59,128 nt of DNA from Bacillus sp. J33 (GCF_000518885.1 NZ_JAEL01000022.1:1-59128); one strand, 5' to 3'. Positions 7,998 through 16,881 are shown, numbered from the stretch's first letter. Numbers and translations: made by a program. The notes: generated by a model from the sequence alone, not told the origin.

Positions 7998-9092
7998 ATG
8001 GAAAATAAAAATATTATCCCATGGGAAGTCGATGAGCTAGCTCACGAATTTTTTATACCTGACTATATAGGCGCTCTAGCTGAAGAAGTTCTTCGGTATT
8101 ACGACTTTTCCGTTCAGAGTATGGAGGTAGTCACCACGAAGCCAGATAAAGGCGGAGCTATCTGGAAACTTGAAACAAGCTCTGGGCCAAAAAGTTTGAA
8201 ATTACTGCATCGAAGGCCTAGCAGAAGCCTCTTTAGCCTTGGTGCCCAGGAATATCTAGTCAATGTGCAAAAGGCAAGGGTACCGCCAATAATCAGAACA
8301 AAGAACGGAGAGCAATATGTTGAGGCAGGAGGCAAGTTATGGTTCGTAGCGGAGTGGATAGAACCATTGGCACCGGTCACAAAAGACTTGGAAGGGGCTA
8401 AACAGCTGTGTAACGCTCTTGGAGAATTTCACCGCTTAAGCAAAGGATATACACCGCCGCCGAACGCTGAAATCGCTTCAAGGGTGTACAAATGGCCAAA
8501 AAGCTATGAAAAAGTGATAACCAAAATGGACTGGTTCAGAAACATTGCTAAAGCGTACGAAGAAATGCCAGCAAGTTCACATTTGCTGAATGTTGTGGAT
8601 ACATTTGAACAGCAGGCAAAAAAGAGTCTCGAAAGGTTAAATCAATCAAGCTATTGGGAACTTGCCAAAAGAGGAAATGAGCATTGGGGATTGGTTCATC
8701 AGGACTACGGGTGGTCAAATGGCCAAATGGGAGCCGATGGCATGTGGATTATTGATCTGGATGGTGTAGCATATGACCTGCCAATTCGTGATTTGAGAAA
8801 GCTGATCACCGGAACAATGGCAGATTTATATAGATGGGATGCTGCCTGGGTGAGAGAAATGATTATGGCTTATCACGAGGCAAATCCGATTTCGCAGGAA
8901 CTATATGAAATCCTCATGATTGATTTATCTCTCCCAAATGAATTCTACAAGAATATTAAAGAGGTTGTGTATGAGCCTGAGATTTTTCTGGATGATACAA
9001 CAACATCCTTAATCCAGACCATTGTGGATACCGACCAGTCAAAGTGGCCCGTGCTGGAAGAAATCCAAAATGATTGGAAGGGAGTCGAGTAA
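7998..9092 (+). CDS. cotS: CotS-family spore coat protein (kinase-like fold)
   Basis: A 364-aa protein of the CotS/YtaA/YutH family, which has an aminoglycoside-phosphotransferase-like fold. Kinase-type motifs are retained: HQDYGWSN (His234, Asp236, Asn241) as the catalytic loop and IIDLDG (Asp253) as the metal-binding DxD. B. subtilis CotS is an inner-coat protein of about 351 aa; whether family members phosphorylate a substrate is unsettled. The start is ATG behind AGGAGGAGTAAT. The cotSA gene starts 2 bp after the stop, as a coupled pair, and a SigmaK-type promoter precedes it. Confidence 0.9.
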   Translation: MENKNIIPWEVDELAHEFFIPDYIGALAEEVLRYYDFSVQSMEVVTTKPDKGGAIWKLETSSGPKSLKLLHRRPSRSLFSLGAQEYLVNVQKARVPPIIRTKNGEQYVEAGGKLWFVAEWIEPLAPVTKDLEGAKQLCNALGEFHRLSKGYTPPPNAEIASRVYKWPKSYEKVITKMDWFRNIAKAYEEMPASSHLLNVVDTFEQQAKKSLERLNQSSYWELAKRGNEHWGLVHQDYGWSNGQMGADGMWIIDLDGVAYDLPIRDLRKLITGTMADLYRWDAAWVREMIMAYHEANPISQELYEILMIDLSLPNEFYKNIKEVVYEPEIFLDDTTTSLIQTIVDTDQSKWPVLEEIQNDWKGVE

Positions 9093-9094
9093 AT

Positions 9095-10714
9095 TTGAAA
9101 GTGTTAATGATTTGTACAGAAAAGCTTCCGGTTCCGCCTGTGTTAGGTGGGGCCATTCAAACCTATATTTCCGGCAGTTTGCCTTATCTAAGCAAAGCGC
9201 ATGACGTTACAGTTTTAGGAGTCAGTGATCCATCGCTTCCAGAGGAGGAAACAATTGACGGTACCCATTATGTCCGTATCCCGGGAAAAGTATTTGAAAT
9301 ATACCGGGATGAAGTGGTGCGTTATCTTCAATCCAACCAATTCGACCTAATTCATATCTTTAATCGACCACGATTAGTTTTACCCGTCAGACAGGCATCT
9401 CCTAATTCAAAAATTACATTGAGCATGCATAACGATATGTTTAAACCAGAAAAGATCGACCCAAATGAGGCAAAAGCTGCAGTGGAGGAAGTCTCAAAAA
9501 TAGTAACCGTCAGTGATTATATCGGCAGTATCATCAGAAGCGAGTATCCTCAAGCCTCATCAAAAATTCGCACCATTTATTCAGGAGTTGATACGCACCG
9601 TTTTTTACCGGGGCATCACCCAAGGATGCAGAAAATCAGGAATGATATTCGCAGAGAGCACGGCTTAGAGAACAAGACAGTCATTTTATTTGCCGGCAGA
9701 CTTTCAAACAACAAAGGAGTCGATCGGTTAATTAGGGCAATACCGGGACTTGCCAAAAAATTTAATAATATAGCTGTGGTTATCGTTGGAAGTAAATGGT
9801 TTAGCCAAAATGATATCTCCGATTATATAGCCTATGTAAGAGCTTTGGCGAACAGACTGCCAGTACCAGTGGTAACAACAGGGTTTGTTTCTCCGAGTGA
9901 GATTCAAAACTGGTTTGCCGCAGCTGATCTTTTTGTTTGTACTTCGATATGGCAGGAACCTTTGGCTCGGGTACATTATGAAGCAATGGCTGCTGGCCTG
10001 CCAATCGTGACTACCGCAAGAGGCGGAAATCCTGAGGTCATTATTCCGGGAGAAAACGGTTTAGTTGTTAATAACCCGGAAGATCCCGCAAACTTTGAAG
10101 AAAAGATTACAGCAATACTAGCAAATAAGTCATTAATGAGAAGAATGGGTGAAAAAGGACGAGAGCTCGCTGTTTCCATTTATCAGTATAATCGGGTAGC
10201 TTCCGAGATATTGGAAGTTTGGGAGCAAGCAAGCCAAATGTCAATCGATGCGGGTATTTTTGACGAGACAGAGGCTTCCTTGGCTACAGAGGTTTTACAG
10301 GAGCAAATAACTGGTGACCAACAAAGCATGGAGCCTGCTGAGAAACCATCTGATTACCCTCCATATTCCATTCATATATTCCCCCGTCGAAGATCACAAA
10401 GCCATATCCGCGGGAAAGCAATACGGCACAGAGACGATGAATGCTATTCTGTGATGAGAGGCCCGATTTGTCAGGATGACATGCCGACTTTGAATAGAAA
10501 GCGGCACAGTGAAGAGGAAACCTACTCCGTTATGAAAGGCCCATATGATTCAGATGAATTTTCAAGAATGAATCGAAAGCGGAGCAGGGGAGAGGAAGCA
10601 TACTCCGTGATGAGAGGCCCATTTAGTCCAGACGACATACCTGCCATGAATAAAAAACGAAGGCGAGAAGAGGAAACCTACTCCGTAATGAGCGGCTCGA
10701 TTTTGACCGGATGA
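9095..10714 (+). CDS. cotSA: CotSA-like GT4 glycosyltransferase with C-terminal tandem repeat tail
   Basis: Residues 1 to about 385 form a complete GT4 glycosyltransferase (LKVLMICTEKLPVPPVLGGA, ILFAGRLSNNKGVDRLI, EPLARVHYEAMAAGLPIVTT) like B. subtilis CotSA (about 377 aa), the partner gene of cotS. I choose TTG 9095 because GGAAGGGAG lies upstream, 2 bp after the cotS stop; TTG 9074 overlaps cotS. Unlike CotSA of B. subtilis, the protein continues for about 150 residues. After an acidic linker there are 26-residue tandem repeats (78 bp) with the core EE-x-x-YSVM[RK]GP followed by DD-x-P-x-MN-[RK]KR. The repeat series continues past the stop in another frame (next entry), so the present C-terminus results from a frameshift. 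The mixed basic/acidic, Tyr-bearing repeats suggest a coat-matrix or cross-linking role; this is inference. Confidence 0.85.
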   Translation: MKVLMICTEKLPVPPVLGGAIQTYISGSLPYLSKAHDVTVLGVSDPSLPEEETIDGTHYVRIPGKVFEIYRDEVVRYLQSNQFDLIHIFNRPRLVLPVRQASPNSKITLSMHNDMFKPEKIDPNEAKAAVEEVSKIVTVSDYIGSIIRSEYPQASSKIRTIYSGVDTHRFLPGHHPRMQKIRNDIRREHGLENKTVILFAGRLSNNKGVDRLIRAIPGLAKKFNNIAVVIVGSKWFSQNDISDYIAYVRALANRLPVPVVTTGFVSPSEIQNWFAAADLFVCTSIWQEPLARVHYEAMAAGLPIVTTARGGNPEVIIPGENGLVVNNPEDPANFEEKITAILANKSLMRRMGEKGRELAVSIYQYNRVASEILEVWEQASQMSIDAGIFDETEASLATEVLQEQITGDQQSMEPAEKPSDYPPYSIHIFPRRRSQSHIRGKAIRHRDDECYSVMRGPICQDDMPTLNRKRHSEEETYSVMKGPYDSDEFSRMNRKRSRGEEAYSVMRGPFSPDDIPAMNKKRRREEETYSVMSGSILTG

Positions 10715-10904
10715 TGATATGCCTGACGAAAATAAAAATCGGAGCAAAGAAAAAGAGATCTATTCTGAGATGAGGGGCACATTTGGTTAAATTATGCTTC
10801 TAAATAAAAACCAGCACAGCGGCGGAGAAAACTATTCAAAGAAGAGACGCCCTGCTCTAATAATTGAATGCGAGCAACAGCACGGAATTAAAAAAATAAC
10901 ATAA
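10715..10904 (+). pseudogene. Out-of-frame remainder of the cotSA repeat tail
   Basis: Directly behind the cotSA stop the repeat can still be read in the +1 frame: PDDDMPDENKNRSKEKE then IYSEMRGTFG up to TAA at 10788-10790, and in the same frame beyond it MLLNKNQHSGGENYSKKRRP up to TAA at 10902. These correspond to units 5 and 6 of the 26-residue repeat (DD-x-P-x-MN-[RK]KR-EE-x-YSVM-RGP). One indel at about 10700-10709 and one in-frame stop therefore separate them from the gene. No own ribosome site is seen. Confidence 0.7.
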
Positions 10905-10955
10905 GGGCTGCAAACCGTAATGTTTTTTCACGGTAAAAGTGCTGCATCAATAGAT

Positions 10956-10980
10956 AAAAACCCCAGTTGAGGGGTTTTTG
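10956..10980 (+). terminator. Terminator behind the cotSA tail
   Basis: AAAAACCCC-agttga-GGGGTTTTT, a perfect 9-bp stem with T-run; usable in both directions. Confidence 0.85.
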
Positions 10981-11058
10981 TCTTTTGATTTGAAAGATAT
11001 TACAGACAAATAACACAAAAAGAACTCTTTTTAACAAGATAAATAGGCTTTTAACGTG

Positions 11059-11086
11059 ACCAGCATTTGTCCCATCGCATAGATAA
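11059..11086 (+). promoter_or_regulatory. Possible SigmaK-type promoter of ytdA-ytcA
   Basis: AC at 11059-11060 and CATAGATAA at 11078-11086, 17 bp apart; 8 of 9 defined or free positions fit CATANNNTA. Placement 28 bp before ytdA agrees with sporulation control. Confidence 0.4.
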
Positions 11087-11113
11087 ATATAAGGATAAAA
11101 TAGGAGGCACACT

Positions 11114-12019
11114 ATGAAAATTCGAAAGGCTATTATTCCTGCTGCAGGCCTGGGAACCCGCTTTCTGCCTGCCACTAAGGCCCAGCCAAAAGAAATGCTG
11201 CCTATTGTTGATAAACCAACAATTCAATATGTGGTAGAAGAAGCAGCGGCATCTGGAATAGAAGACATTGTAATCATTATTGGCAGAGGAGAAAAATCAA
11301 TTGAAGATCACTTTGATAAATCGTATGAACTTGAAGACGTTCTTTTAAGAAAGAAACAGTTTGCCTTATTAGAAGAAATCCAGAAAATATCCAACATCGC
11401 AAATATCTATTATGTCCGTCAGAAAAAGACGGGGGGCTTAGGACATGCGGTGCTATGCGCTAAAAGAATTATTGGAAATGAACCTTTTGCAGTCCTTTTA
11501 GGAGATGACATTGTCAAGTCTGAAACGCCGTGCTTAAAGCAAATTATCGATGCTTATAATTACAGCAACTCCTCGGTAATTGGTGTTCAGACCGTTTCGG
11601 ACACAGAAGTAAGCAAGTATGGAATCATCAATCCAAAAGGAACTATTATGGAGGGGAATTTGCTTTGTATTGATTCTTTGATAGAGAAGCCCTCATTAGA
11701 AGAGGCTCCATCAAGATACGCCATCATGGGCCGTTATGTCTTAAGACCGGAAATATTTGATATTCTCGAGAGGCTTCCGGCAGGCCATGGGAATGAATTG
11801 CAGCTGACTGATGCAATAAATGAATTAAATAAACAACAGGCAGTATATGCATTCAATTTCAAAGGGACTCGTTACGATATTGGGGGAAAAATGGGGTTTA
11901 TTAAAGCAACAATTGACTTTGCGCTGCAAAGAGAAGACATTAGGGAACATGTTCTGACACACATAAAGGAAATTGAAAAGAAGGAATATTTTCAAGTTGC
12001 AGAAAGAGAGTATGATTAA
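11114..12019 (+). CDS. ytdA: UTP-glucose-1-phosphate uridylyltransferase (GtaB/YtdA)
   Basis: A 301-aa cytosolic nucleotidyltransferase making UDP-glucose from UTP and glucose-1-phosphate. The nucleotide-binding signature GLGTRFLPATKAQPKEMLPI starts at residue 12, with the metal/sugar-site segments LLGDDIV and SLIEKP and the C-terminal KGTRYDIGGKMGF. The housekeeping GtaB is normally encoded elsewhere; next to ytcA and the coat cluster this copy corresponds to B. subtilis YtdA. The start is ATG behind TAGGAGGCACACT. It overlaps the next gene and supplies its substrate. Confidence 0.9.
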   Translation: MKIRKAIIPAAGLGTRFLPATKAQPKEMLPIVDKPTIQYVVEEAAASGIEDIVIIIGRGEKSIEDHFDKSYELEDVLLRKKQFALLEEIQKISNIANIYYVRQKKTGGLGHAVLCAKRIIGNEPFAVLLGDDIVKSETPCLKQIIDAYNYSNSSVIGVQTVSDTEVSKYGIINPKGTIMEGNLLCIDSLIEKPSLEEAPSRYAIMGRYVLRPEIFDILERLPAGHGNELQLTDAINELNKQQAVYAFNFKGTRYDIGGKMGFIKATIDFALQREDIREHVLTHIKEIEKKEYFQVAEREYD

Positions 12020-12020
12020 G

Positions 12021-13343
12021 ATGAATGTAGCGGTTTTGGGTACAGGTTATGTTGGACTGTCAACAGGTGTTTGTTTGTCAAAAATAGGCCATCATGTTGT
12101 GTGCATCGACACCGATGAACAAAAGATAAAGAATCTTACTAATGGAATATCACCAATTTATGAGCCTGGTCTGGAATCATTACTCAAGGAAAATATGAAC
12201 GCTGGAAGATTGCAGTTTACAAGTTCTCACCAAGAAGGATTTGAGGATGCTGAGATCATAATAATTGCTGTTGGAACTCCGCAAAGGGACGATGGTGGAG
12301 CTGATTTAACCTACATTGAAAAAGCAGCAGAGGACATTTCATTCTATTTGCAAAAAGATGCTATTGTAGTGATAAAAAGCACCGTACCGGTGGGTACAAA
12401 TGAATATGTGAAAAGCAGGATTTTAAATAAGTGCTGCAAGAGAGTTAATATTGATATTATTTCAAACCCTGAGTTTCTTAGGCAAGGATCCGCAATTGAA
12501 GATACATTGAAAGCAGACAGGATCATTATAGGCTATGAAAGCATGAGAGCGGCTAAAAAAGTCAAAGATATGTACAGTCCTTTAAATGTCCCTATTATAC
12601 TTACAAGTATTAGAAGTGCGGAAATGATTAAATATGCCTCAAATTCCTTTTTGGCTACAAAAATCAGCTTTATTAATGAAATGGCAAATTTATGTGAAGC
12701 GGTGGGAGCGGATATTGAAGATGTGGCAATGGGGATGGGAAAAGATAAAAGGATTGGGGAATCCTTTCTTCGTCCCGGTATTGGATATGGAGGGTCTTGT
12801 TTTCCAAAAGATGTTAAAGCCTTGCTTCATACCGCTAACAAGAATGGAGTCCATTTTTCTTTGCTAAAGGAAACAATAGCTATTAATGATTCTCAAGCCT
12901 TATTACTCATAAAAAAAGCATTGAACCGTTTTGGGAATCTATCAGGAAAAAAGATTGCAATGTTAGGTTTGGCATTTAAGCCGGAGACAGATGACATGCG
13001 GGAAGCACCTTCTATTAAGATATCAAGCCTGCTAACAAAGCTTGGGGCAGAAGTAGCTGCCTTTGACCCTGCTGCAAATAATAATGCCAAAAAAGTATTG
13101 GGAGATATGATTACGTTTACAAGTTCAATTGATGAGACTGCAAGGAATGCAGATGCTGTCTTTATTGTTACAGAATGGAACGTGTTTAAAGAACTTGATG
13201 TCGCCAGCTTATTAAAAAAGATGAAGAATCCGATTATTTTCGATGGAAGAAACTGTTTAGATATAGATAGGATAAAAGAATGTCAGGTAATCGAATATTA
13301 TCCAATTGGAAGACCCTCTATTTTAATTGGGAAAAATGAATAA
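12021..13343 (+). CDS. ytcA: UDP-glucose 6-dehydrogenase (YtcA/TuaD family)
   Basis: Oxidises UDP-glucose to UDP-glucuronate in two NAD-dependent steps. Seen: Rossmann GTGYVG (residues 7-12), Lys204 in EMIKYASN, the catalytic Cys260 in GYGGSCFPKD, and the C-terminal UDP-binding domain with LAFKPETDDMREAPS. About 440 aa, normal for the family. Start is ATG 12021 or the in-frame ATG 12012, which overlaps the ytdA stop; both have weak ribosome sites, consistent with translational coupling. With ytdA upstream and the ytcB epimerase 6 kb away, the cluster can make UDP-Glc, UDP-GlcA and UDP-GalA for the spore surface. Confidence 0.92.
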   Translation: MNVAVLGTGYVGLSTGVCLSKIGHHVVCIDTDEQKIKNLTNGISPIYEPGLESLLKENMNAGRLQFTSSHQEGFEDAEIIIIAVGTPQRDDGGADLTYIEKAAEDISFYLQKDAIVVIKSTVPVGTNEYVKSRILNKCCKRVNIDIISNPEFLRQGSAIEDTLKADRIIIGYESMRAAKKVKDMYSPLNVPIILTSIRSAEMIKYASNSFLATKISFINEMANLCEAVGADIEDVAMGMGKDKRIGESFLRPGIGYGGSCFPKDVKALLHTANKNGVHFSLLKETIAINDSQALLLIKKALNRFGNLSGKKIAMLGLAFKPETDDMREAPSIKISSLLTKLGAEVAAFDPAANNNAKKVLGDMITFTSSIDETARNADAVFIVTEWNVFKELDVASLLKKMKNPIIFDGRNCLDIDRIKECQVIEYYPIGRPSILIGKNE

Positions 13344-13349
13344 ACTGGT

Positions 13350-13389
13350 GTGCCTGATCCCCTTGTGTTGAATGGTTCAGGCACTTTTT
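13350..13389 (+). terminator. ytcA terminator
   Basis: GTGCCTGA ... TCAGGCAC perfect 8-bp stem followed by TTTTT. Confidence 0.85.
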
Positions 13390-13512
13390 GGCTGAATAAG
13401 CTTTCAGCATTGGGCAGGCTGCAACCAGCCGGCAACTACATAATCTTAACAGCCGTTATATAAGAGGATTAATAAATGCATGTATGGTATGATTCCCAAA
13501 AAATAATGTAAC

Positions 13513-13552
13513 ATTTGCAGAAAAAAATATGCATGAAATTTTTCTGCCAATT
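13513..13552 (-). terminator. Possible terminator of the AbrB-type permease gene
   Basis: TTGCAGAAAAA/TTTTTCTGCCAA inverted repeat 20 bp beyond the permease stop; on the minus strand the right arm ends in a short T-run. Confidence 0.45.
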
Positions 13553-13571
13553 GCCTGGACAGACCCCCTTT

Positions 13572-14633
13572 TTATCCTGAAGTTTCCAAATTTCTAAACT
13601 TGTAAAATAGCCATTTTAAAAATGGGGGAACCACAAAAAAGATAAAAAACAATCGAAACAATTGATACCCTGTGACAATTGCTAAATTGGCATCAATTTC
13701 ATGGGCGATAATCGCCATTTGATCCATTCCTCCAGGCGCGAGACTTAAAAAGCTAGTTGATGGAGAAAGATGGAAAAAATACATAATCAGCAAACTCAGC
13801 AAAAGGGAGCCCGCTATAAGGAGCAGCCCGCTTAATACAGCAAGCGAAATGGTTTTGGCTTTATGCTTAAGCTTTTCCGGCTTCATCATCAAGCCAATAT
13901 GCGTTCCGATTAAAAGCTGTGATATATCCAGCATAGCAGCCGGAAGTTCCGGCCCGTTTATTCCTGCAATGACAAGGGCTGCTGTACCCATTATCGGACC
14001 TAGCAAGTAAGGGGTAGGAAGCTTTAGGCGCCTGCTTAATAAAATGCCGATATAAGAAACGAGGGCAAAGAGAAGGATATTTGGAAATAAATCTTTCCAT
14101 AAGGGTTCTGCAGCCTGATAAGCAGTGCCAGAAGCTGTTTGAAACCATGGCCCAAAGATTAAGAATGGCACGATAAAGATAATCAGCGTCAGCCTTGCAA
14201 CCTGCATAAAAGTAACAACAGTAAGATCAATTCCTTTTACTTCTTCAGCCAGCAGAATCATTTGCGAGAGCCCGCCAGGAATGCTGCCGATTAAAACAGT
14301 TGGATAGTCAACCCCCATTAATTTTGCGATTAAAAGGGCCGATAAAGCACTAAAGAGAACCATGCATACTGTAACGAGCAGAATAAAGGGCAGTTTTTGC
14401 AGGATTAGCATAACTGCATCCTTTGTAAAAGAAAGGCCAATGCTGTATCCCACTATTATAATTCCTGCATCACGCAGTTTCACAGGCCAATAAAAAGGGA
14501 TTTTGCTTATCCGGCTGCCGACAAGGACTGCTGTCATCGCCCCGAGCAGAAAAGCAACCGGCAGATTCAGCAAGGAAAAAAGAAAAGCTCCACTGGAAGC
14601 TGTTAAAAAGGTGATTATCAAATTGTTTTTCAC
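13572..14633 (-). CDS. AbrB-family (PF05145) polytopic membrane protein
   Basis: About 353 aa with 9-11 hydrophobic helices in two similar halves, each carrying a glycine-rich PGG-x-x-QM loop (SIPGGLSQMILLAEE and APGGMDQMAIIAHE). This duplicated pattern is diagnostic for the AbrB transporter family, often mis-annotated as ammonia monooxygenase; substrates are unknown. I start it at GTG 14633 because AAGAAGGG lies 6 bp before it; the longer version from TTG 14657 would contain that ribosome site. No linkage to its neighbours. Confidence 0.8.
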   Translation of the reverse strand: MKNNLIITFLTASSGAFLFSLLNLPVAFLLGAMTAVLVGSRISKIPFYWPVKLRDAGIIIVGYSIGLSFTKDAVMLILQKLPFILLVTVCMVLFSALSALLIAKLMGVDYPTVLIGSIPGGLSQMILLAEEVKGIDLTVVTFMQVARLTLIIFIVPFLIFGPWFQTASGTAYQAAEPLWKDLFPNILLFALVSYIGILLSRRLKLPTPYLLGPIMGTAALVIAGINGPELPAAMLDISQLLIGTHIGLMMKPEKLKHKAKTISLAVLSGLLLIAGSLLLSLLIMYFFHLSPSTSFLSLAPGGMDQMAIIAHEIDANLAIVTGYQLFRLFFIFFVVPPFLKWLFYKFRNLETSG

Positions 14634-14780
14634 ATTAAAACCCTTCTTTTTATGCAATATTTCATTAATCTAGTTTTACCATATATAAACAATCATTTAA
14701 TTACAAGTTTTATACCTTAAGATTGAATCATACATTTACAAAAAGAGAGTTAATATCTGTCCTGGAAAGGGGGATTAGCC

Positions 14781-15071
14781 ATGCCGGAAAAGTTAAGCCA
14801 TATTGTTTTTGTCCTATCTTTTATTTGTCTTGGTTTATTTCTGATGCTGGGTTTTTCACCTCTATATGATATATATTTGGATAAAATCGGCCAGCGTCCA
14901 TTTTCAATTCTCCTCATACTCACATTCAGCGTCTTTCTTCTGGGTCTTTACGGCCTGAAAAAAGTGGAAAATTGGCAGTCTGGTTTCCATGTTTTATTTT
15001 CCATTGTTCTTACACTTTTTCTTTCATCCGTCCTGGCGATTATCGTATTCTTCGGCAGGCTTTTTGGCTAA
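14781..15071 (+). CDS. Small membrane protein, three predicted helices
   Basis: The 96-aa product has three hydrophobic segments (about residues 7-27, 41-57 and 66-93) and no recognised domain. The gene is credible because GGAAAGGGGG lies at good distance before the ATG and a hairpin (15079-15106) follows. No function can be assigned. Confidence 0.65.
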   Translation: MPEKLSHIVFVLSFICLGLFLMLGFSPLYDIYLDKIGQRPFSILLILTFSVFLLGLYGLKKVENWQSGFHVLFSIVLTLFLSSVLAIIVFFGRLFG

Positions 15072-15078
15072 GATAAAT

Positions 15079-15106
15079 AAGCTTGCACCTATATAGGTAC
15101 AAGCTT
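15079..15106 (+). terminator. Hairpin after the small membrane gene
   Basis: AAGCTTGCACCT/AGGTACAAGCTT stem (one mismatch) with almost no loop and no T-run; a weak terminator or transcript-end stabiliser. Confidence 0.45.
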
Positions 15107-15137
15107 AAAGGCAATATTGATTGAAGCGTCAGCCCAT

Positions 15138-15302
15138 TTACCTTCCAGATTCCATCACCATTCTTGCCTGGAATCCGATACTGCTTCTTTCGATAGTGTA
15201 AAAATATGCAGCAGAGTCATCTATTATGACACCTTCCAAGTGTACAATTCCGCTGCTTGAAATAAGGTTTGTTCTTCCGATTCGCTGGCAGCCTGCACAT
15301 AA
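15138..15302 (-). pseudogene. Orphan reading frame without a start, possible gene remnant
   Basis: A 54-codon minus-strand frame runs from just after a TGA (15303-15305) to TAA (15138-15140). It reads like protein (CAGCQRIGRTNLISSSG, then HLEGVIIDDSAAYFYTIE) but has no ATG/GTG/TTG near its beginning and no ribosome site. It could be the 3' end of a lost gene; I do not recognise the family. The rest of the spacer 15107-15388 shows nothing else besides the HAD-gene ribosome site. Confidence 0.3.
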
Positions 15303-15388
15303 TCATTCAACTACAAGTGCTTTCTCTTTGAAATGGATTATTATTTCTATATAATGGCTTTATCATTTAAAGATGAAGGGAGAATAGG

Positions 15389-16138
15389 ATGCCAGAAAAT
15401 TTGAATGTACCAGAGATAAAATTAATCGCTCTTGATATGGACGGAACTTTATTAAATTCAGACGGAGAAATTCCTGATGAAAACCGACAGGCTATCCGAG
15501 AAGCGAAGGAAAAAGGAATTGAGGTAATCCTCAGTACAGGACGGTCCAGGCTGACAGCACGTGATCATGCGGATTCTCTTGAACTAAATTCTTACTTAAT
15601 CACTGTGAATGGAAGTGAGATTTTTGGGCCGGAAGGGAAGTTAATTTCCCGAACTCCGGTTGACTCAAAGGTGATGGAATGGATGTGGAACTTATCCCAG
15701 ACTCACAAAACCCACTTTTGGGCTACCAGCTGCGACCGGGTCTGGAGAAACGAAATGCCTGATAATATGCATGAACATGAATGGCTGAAATTCGGATTTG
15801 ATATAACTGATGATGAAATCAGGGACATCATCCACAAGGAGCTCCAATCCAAGGGGAATTTGGAAATCACAAATTCCAGCTTAACCAATATTGAAGTCAA
15901 TGCACTTGGCATCAATAAAGCAAAAGGGATTCAGCAGGTAACCGAGATTCTTGGCATCTCCATGGAAAATGTCATGGCAATGGGAGACAGCTTAAATGAT
16001 ATAGCCATGATTGAGGAATCAGGCTGGGGAGTGGCAATGGGAAATGCCCAGGACATTGTCAAAGAAACTGCCAATGCTGTGACTGCATCAAATGATGAAG
16101 CGGGCGTTGCCCAAGCGATCCGAAAGTGGGTCTTATAA
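15389..16138 (+). CDS. HAD-superfamily Cof-type phosphatase
   Basis: A 249-aa HAD hydrolase of subfamily IIB. Motif I is LDMDGTLLN (nucleophile Asp16, acid/base Asp18), motif II is STGRS, motif III the lysine of GINKAKGIQ, and motif IV GDSLNDIAMIEESGWGVAMGNA. Cof-type enzymes dephosphorylate small phosphorylated metabolites such as sugar phosphates or flavin precursors; the substrate cannot be inferred. At 249 aa its cap domain is somewhat smaller than the usual 260-290 aa members. Start ATG behind AAGGGAGAATAGG. Confidence 0.88.
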   Translation: MPENLNVPEIKLIALDMDGTLLNSDGEIPDENRQAIREAKEKGIEVILSTGRSRLTARDHADSLELNSYLITVNGSEIFGPEGKLISRTPVDSKVMEWMWNLSQTHKTHFWATSCDRVWRNEMPDNMHEHEWLKFGFDITDDEIRDIIHKELQSKGNLEITNSSLTNIEVNALGINKAKGIQQVTEILGISMENVMAMGDSLNDIAMIEESGWGVAMGNAQDIVKETANAVTASNDEAGVAQAIRKWVL

Positions 16139-16143
16139 GTCTG

Positions 16144-16170
16144 AAAAACCGGCAAAAATTGCCGGTTTTT
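16144..16170. terminator. Bidirectional terminator between HAD and OsmC genes
   Basis: AAAAACCGGCAAAAATTGCCGGTTTTT, symmetrical with T-runs on both strands; serves the convergent genes. Confidence 0.85.
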
Positions 16171-16172
16171 CA

Positions 16173-16625
16173 TTAATCAGCTGCAATCAAAATCTTTACG
16201 TCGAGTTCTACCGCTACATTTCCTTTAATAGCCCTGGAAATCATGCAGGATGCTTCTGCCTTTTGTGCCAGTTTTCGTGCAAGGGAAATGTCTCTTTCAG
16301 ACACACCGGCACTTAAAAGGATTGTAGGGCAATGGATGATTTTCTTGTACGTAATCACCCCATTGGTTACATCCACAATCCCGACTGATTCCATTGAAAG
16401 ATCTTTCTTTTCGAGCCTGCTCCGTTCCATCATAGCTGCAAGCGTAATAATATAGCATGTTGCTGCAGCACCGAGAAGCATTTCATCGGGATTTGTGCCG
16501 ATCCCTGGACCATCCATTTCAGGGGGAATTGAAACCTTCGTTTTTAACTGGCCGGCTTCAATTTCTCCAACATCATTGCGAAGCCCTGGCCAATGTGCTT
16601 TTAAGTGAAAGTGGTGTTCAGCCAT
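16173..16625 (-). CDS. OsmC/Ohr-family protein
   Basis: A 150-aa OsmC-fold protein. The two redox cysteines of peroxide-reducing members are present: Cys57 (LGAAATCYII) and Cys127 (KAEASCMISRAI). It likely reduces organic hydroperoxides in the cytosol with a dithiol donor, although it belongs to the broader OsmC group and not clearly to Ohr. The start ATG at 16625 follows TTGGAGGACTATATA; the open frame continues upstream through the antisense of the thiM riboswitch, which is a chance extension. Confidence 0.85.
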   Translation of the reverse strand: MAEHHFHLKAHWPGLRNDVGEIEAGQLKTKVSIPPEMDGPGIGTNPDEMLLGAAATCYIITLAAMMERSRLEKKDLSMESVGIVDVTNGVITYKKIIHCPTILLSAGVSERDISLARKLAQKAEASCMISRAIKGNVAVELDVKILIAAD

Positions 16626-16747
16626 TATATAGTCCTCCAAGCTGTTTAAAATTTCTACTAACAACCATATAGAGACAGCGGAAGAAATGCAAGACTTTAC
16701 AGATTTCATTTTTAGGGCTAAGATGAAATCAGCCAACTTAATAGCTT

Positions 16748-16848
16748 TACTGCTAGGGGTGTCCGATGCGCGGACTGAGAAAGAAACCGATCTGTTTTTT
16801 ACCCTTCGGACCTGATCTGGATTATGCCAGCGTAGGAAAGTGGTATTT
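16748..16848 (+). ncRNA. TPP riboswitch upstream of thiMDE
   Basis: THI-box core is visible: CTAGGGGTGTCC, then CGGACTGAGA, ACCCTTCGGACCTGATCTGGATTATGCCAGCGTAGGAA is matched in order (split here: ACCCTT, CCTGATCTGGA, GCCAGCGTAGGAA). A terminator follows at 16882-16912, so TPP would cause premature termination. The first intact gene, thiM, starts 370 bp later, separated by a gene remnant. Confidence 0.92.
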
Positions 16849-16881
16849 GTAAAATAGTACGTATAGTCTCTTACATGAATC

